A stretch of DNA of 64,000 nucleotides from NCBI GenBank assembly GCA_046160485.1, contig JBJXGV010000014.1:1-64000 (forward strand). Direction: 5' to 3'. The notes under the pieces are model-generated. The model saw only the letters and a list, made by a program, of their open reading frames with translations. It was not told the DNA's origin and did not search any database. Shown here piece after piece: positions 61,395 through 64,000 of this stretch (positions within the stretch are counted from its first letter, which is position 1; each line of letters opens with the position of its first letter). The position numbers and the translations under genes are program-made. This DNA comes from JBJXGV01 sp046160485. Its GTDB lineage: Bacteria; Orphanbacterota; Orphanbacteria; JBJXGV01.

Positions 61395-64000
61395 ATGAGC
61401 CGGCGGTATCGGGTCGTTCTGGCGGTTTTGGCACTGACTCTCGGAGCGCCGATCAATGCGGCGGCGCTTGCGATGGAAGGCGCGCTCGCGCGCGAATCGA
61501 ACGGCGCGTCGCCTGACACCGCGGCGGCGCCGTCGCTCGCGGACGCGACGACGCGACTCGCCGCGCGGGACTTCGCGGGTGCGGAGACGCTCTGTCGCGT
61601 GCTCCTCGCCGAAGCCGAGGCCGCCACCGGTGCGGAATCGCGCGCCGCGGCGGACGTACTCGACGTGCTCGTCGAAGCGCTCTGGCGCGCGCGCAAAGTC
61701 CGCGACCCGGAGGCGCGCGCGCTCGGTGAACGTGCGGTGCGCATCCGCGAGCGCGGCGCGGGCGGGCCCGGTAGCCCCGGCGGTGCGCCCTCCGACTCCG
61801 CGGCGCTCGCGCGCAGCCTCTTCAACCTCGCGACGATCTGCCAAGTGTCCGGCGACTACGCCGCGGCGCGACCGCTGTATGAACGCACCGCCGCCATCCA
61901 GGAGCAAACTCTCGGTGCGGACGACATCGCGCTCGCGGCGACGCTCAACGCGTACGGGATGCTTCTTACGAAGGCGGAGGAATTCGCGAGCGCGCGCGGG
62001 GCGCTCGAGCGCGCCGCCGCGATCTTCGAGCGCGCCGAAGGCCCCGAGAGCCCGCGCGTCGCAAGCACGCTCTTCAATCTCGCGAAGGTCCTCCAAGGCA
62101 TCGAGGATTTCGACGGCGCGCGCGCCGCGGGCGAGCGCGCTCTCGCGATACAAACGAACGTCGGCGGCCCCGAGAGCGCGGGCGCCGCAATGTATCTCAA
62201 CAATCTCGGGCACACGCTCCGCATGACGGGCGACTACGCCGGCGCGCTCGCGCACTACAAACGAAGCCTCGCGATCTACGAAACGATCGAGGGCGCCGAG
62301 GGTCCGAGCGTCTCGATCGGTTTGATCAGCGTCGGACAGCTCCTTCAACTCATGGGCGACTACGCCGGGGCGCGGCCCTATCTCGACCGCGCGCTGGAAC
62401 TCGACGAGAAAAACCTCGGGGCCGGCCACCCGCAAACGGTCGCCGACGTGCTCGCGCTCGCGACACTCGAATCGAGCCTTGGGAACTACGAAGCGGCCGA
62501 CGCGCGCTACGCGCGGGCTTCCGCGGATTGGGAGAAGACGTTCGGCGCCGAACACTCGTGGGTCGCCGCGGCGCTCAGCGGGCGCGGACAAAACGCGCGG
62601 CTGGCGGGCCGCCGCGGCGCGGCGCGCGAATTCCTCGAGCGCGCGCTGGCGATTCGCGAACGCGCGCTCGGCGCGAATCACACGGAGGTCGCGACGAGTT
62701 TGGAGGCCATCGCGGAGGTGCTGCGCGAGCAGAAGAATCTCGAGGGCGCGCGCGCGGCCTGCGAGCGCGCGCTCGCGATCCGCGAAGCGACGCAGGGACG
62801 CGACCACCCCGAGATCGCCGCGACGCTGCGCGCGCTCGGAAACACGCAGGCCGATGCCGGGCGATTCGAACACGCCGTCGCACTGCTCGACCGCGCCGCG
62901 GCGATCGAGGAAACCAGCTATGGGACATCGCATCCGTCGCTGGCGATGACGTTGGCGAACCGCGCGCGCGCGCTCGTCGCGATCGATCGGCGCGACGAAG
63001 CCTTCGAGTCCGCGGTGCGCGCGGAAGAGATCGCGGCCGCGCACCTGCAGCACACGGCGCGCGCGCTCCCCGAGGAGGCGGCGCTACGATTCGAAGCGGT
63101 GCGCGCGTCGGGCCTCGACATCGCGCTCGGCCTCGCTGCCGCGGACGCCAGCGGCGGACGTCCTCGGCGCGCCTGGGATCGCGCGCTTCGCTCGCGCGGC
63201 CTCATTCTCAACGAGATGGCGGCGCGCCATCGCGTCCTCAACGACGCGGGCGACCCGGAGATCGCGGCGTCCGCCGCGCACGTTGCGAACGCACGCCAGC
63301 GCGTCGCGAACCTCGCCGTGCGCGAAGCCGGCGCGCTTTCGCCCGCGACGCACGAGAGGCTCCGCGCCGATGCGCACGCGGAGCGAGACGCGGCGGAGCG
63401 CGCGCTCGCGGCCAGAAGCGCGGCGTTTCGCAATGAACTGGCGCACGACGACGCGACGCTCGACGACGTTGCGGCCGCGCTCCCGCACGCAACCGCGCTC
63501 GTCGCGTACTGCCGCTTCACGCCGGCGCGCGAGAGAGAAGCCGCGAACGCGGAAGACCGCGAGGCGTATCTCGCGTTCGTCTTGCGCGCTGGCGAGCGCG
63601 ATCCCGGCGTCTTCCCGATCGGTAGCGCCGCGGAGATCGATTCCGCGGTCGCACGATGGAACGGCGCGGTACTCGCGAGCGCGTACGCGGAGCCGCGCGA
63701 CGCGCTCGCGACCGCGAACGCGATCCGCGAAGCCGGCGCCGCGCTCCGCGCTCTCATCTGGGATCCGGTCGCGCAATCGGTTCACGACGCCGCGATGGTG
63801 TGCATCGTTCCCGACGGCTCCATTCATCTCGTGAGTTTCGCCGCGCTGCCAGTCGGAACGGAGGCCTATCTCATGGAGGCGGGCCCGACGATTCACTACT
63901 TCTCGACGGAGCGGGACGCGCTCGCGCCCGGCCACGAAGTCGCTCCGGGACGCGGACTCCTCGCCATCGGCGGCCCGGACTTCGACGCGCGCGCGTTCAC
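61395..64000 (+). CDS. TPR-CHAT protein, secreted (partial, cut by right edge)
   Basis: At least 868 residues, open at the window end. ATG 61395 begins a signal-like sequence (YRVVLAVLALTLGAPINAAALA). Residues about 45-540 are ten or so TPRs of the long form (LGxxHPxxAxTLxxLxxLxxxxGxYxxAxxLxxRALAIxE), for instance ARSLFNLATICQVSGDYAAARPLYERT. The remainder is the start of a CHAT (caspase-like) domain: LVAYCRF..., ALIWDPVAQSV, CIVPDGSIHLVSFAALPVG and GLLAIGGPDFDARAF, with the catalytic His and Cys expected beyond the edge. TPR-CHAT proteins act as proteases in several regulated systems; here the signal-like start suggests export. Confidence 0.88.
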   Translation, partial: MSRRYRVVLAVLALTLGAPINAAALAMEGALARESNGASPDTAAAPSLADATTRLAARDFAGAETLCRVLLAEAEAATGAESRAAADVLDVLVEALWRARKVRDPEARALGERAVRIRERGAGGPGSPGGAPSDSAALARSLFNLATICQVSGDYAAARPLYERTAAIQEQTLGADDIALAATLNAYGMLLTKAEEFASARGALERAAAIFERAEGPESPRVASTLFNLAKVLQGIEDFDGARAAGERALAIQTNVGGPESAGAAMYLNNLGHTLRMTGDYAGALAHYKRSLAIYETIEGAEGPSVSIGLISVGQLLQLMGDYAGARPYLDRALELDEKNLGAGHPQTVADVLALATLESSLGNYEAADARYARASADWEKTFGAEHSWVAAALSGRGQNARLAGRRGAAREFLERALAIRERALGANHTEVATSLEAIAEVLREQKNLEGARAACERALAIREATQGRDHPEIAATLRALGNTQADAGRFEHAVALLDRAAAIEETSYGTSHPSLAMTLANRARALVAIDRRDEAFESAVRAEEIAAAHLQHTARALPEEAALRFEAVRASGLDIALGLAAADASGGRPRRAWDRALRSRGLILNEMAARHRVLNDAGDPEIAASAAHVANARQRVANLAVREAGALSPATHERLRADAHAERDAAERALAARSAAFRNELAHDDATLDDVAAALPHATALVAYCRFTPAREREAANAEDREAYLAFVLRAGERDPGVFPIGSAAEIDSAVARWNGAVLASAYAEPRDALATANAIREAGAALRALIWDPVAQSVHDAAMVCIVPDGSIHLVSFAALPVGTEAYLMEAGPTIHYFSTERDALAPGHEVAPGRGLLAIGGPDFDARAF

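Noticed and set aside
60195..63053. Single 952-codon minus-strand frame
   Set aside because: Only 60195-61193 has a signal peptide and a sorting tail; the rest mirrors the TPR-CHAT gene on the plus strand.

Overview
The window is GC-rich bacterial chromosome with strong GC3 bias. Five predicted exported proteins end in a FlgD-like/T9SS-type C-terminal sorting domain (NP...IYDVxGRxVR...WDGxDxxGxxVxxGxYFxR). This tail, together with a large family of Hanks-type Ser/Thr kinases fused to TolB/WD40 propellers or TPRs, points to an FCB-superphylum lineage such as Candidatus Eisenbacteria (Eiseniibacteriota). That placement is inference; Gemmatimonadota- or Acidobacteriota-like genomes share the kinase expansion.

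Layout. 1-1825: housekeeping locus on the minus strand, with tRNA-Ser(CGA), tRNA-Ser(GGA), tRNA-Ala(CGC), SRP RNA, then dnaX running off the left edge. 2003-9042: two exported sorting-domain proteins, a membrane glycosyltransferase, and a GAF-histidine kinase/response-regulator pair. 9575-13505: a plus-strand run of a PNPOx-fold protein, a rifampicin-phosphotransferase-like dikinase and an LdhA-type D-lactate dehydrogenase. 13630-20252: minus-strand genes (DUF6265-VOC fusion, three tandem DUF4386 membrane proteins, an SGNH-like lipoprotein coupled to an M49-like metallopeptidase). 20337-22482: an IS91-like transposase tail, another sorting-domain protein, and an ORF6N gene interrupted by a nonsense codon. 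22575-55160: seven complete Ser/Thr kinases and one kinase fossil, interspersed with a FIST/hybrid-kinase phosphorelay operon (25380-30320), a nucleotidyltransferase pair (30618-31366), a plus-strand GcvT / PYROXD2-like x2 / Rieske oxygenase operon (36623-42170), a MntA with an internally deleted HepT, and an AAA/DUF4143 ATPase. 55402-64000: vanadium haloperoxidase-like lipoprotein, a modular repeat protein with a recent internal duplication, a duplicated haloperoxidase scrap, an exported sorting-domain protein, and a TPR-CHAT protein cut by the right edge.

How the genes may work together. The most system-like unit is the GcvT/PYROXD2/PYROXD2/Rieske operon. The Rieske protein has the bridging-Glu signature of quaternary-amine oxygenases (carnitine, glycine betaine, stachydrine) and the first gene is a folate-dependent aminomethyltransferase, so a stepwise N-demethylation pathway feeding one-carbon units to folate is a plausible reading, although no electron-transfer reductase is present. 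The FIST sensor and two hybrid kinases are translationally coupled and contain HisKA, REC and HPt parts sufficient for a phosphorelay, but no output domain. The PNPOx/dikinase/LdhA run may be a small detoxification or pyruvate/lactate module. Several loci show decay or recombination scars: a kinase N-terminus abutting the Rieske gene, the HepT deletion, the ORF6N stop, the IS91 tail and the haloperoxidase scrap. All functional statements come from reading motifs by eye; no database search was run.
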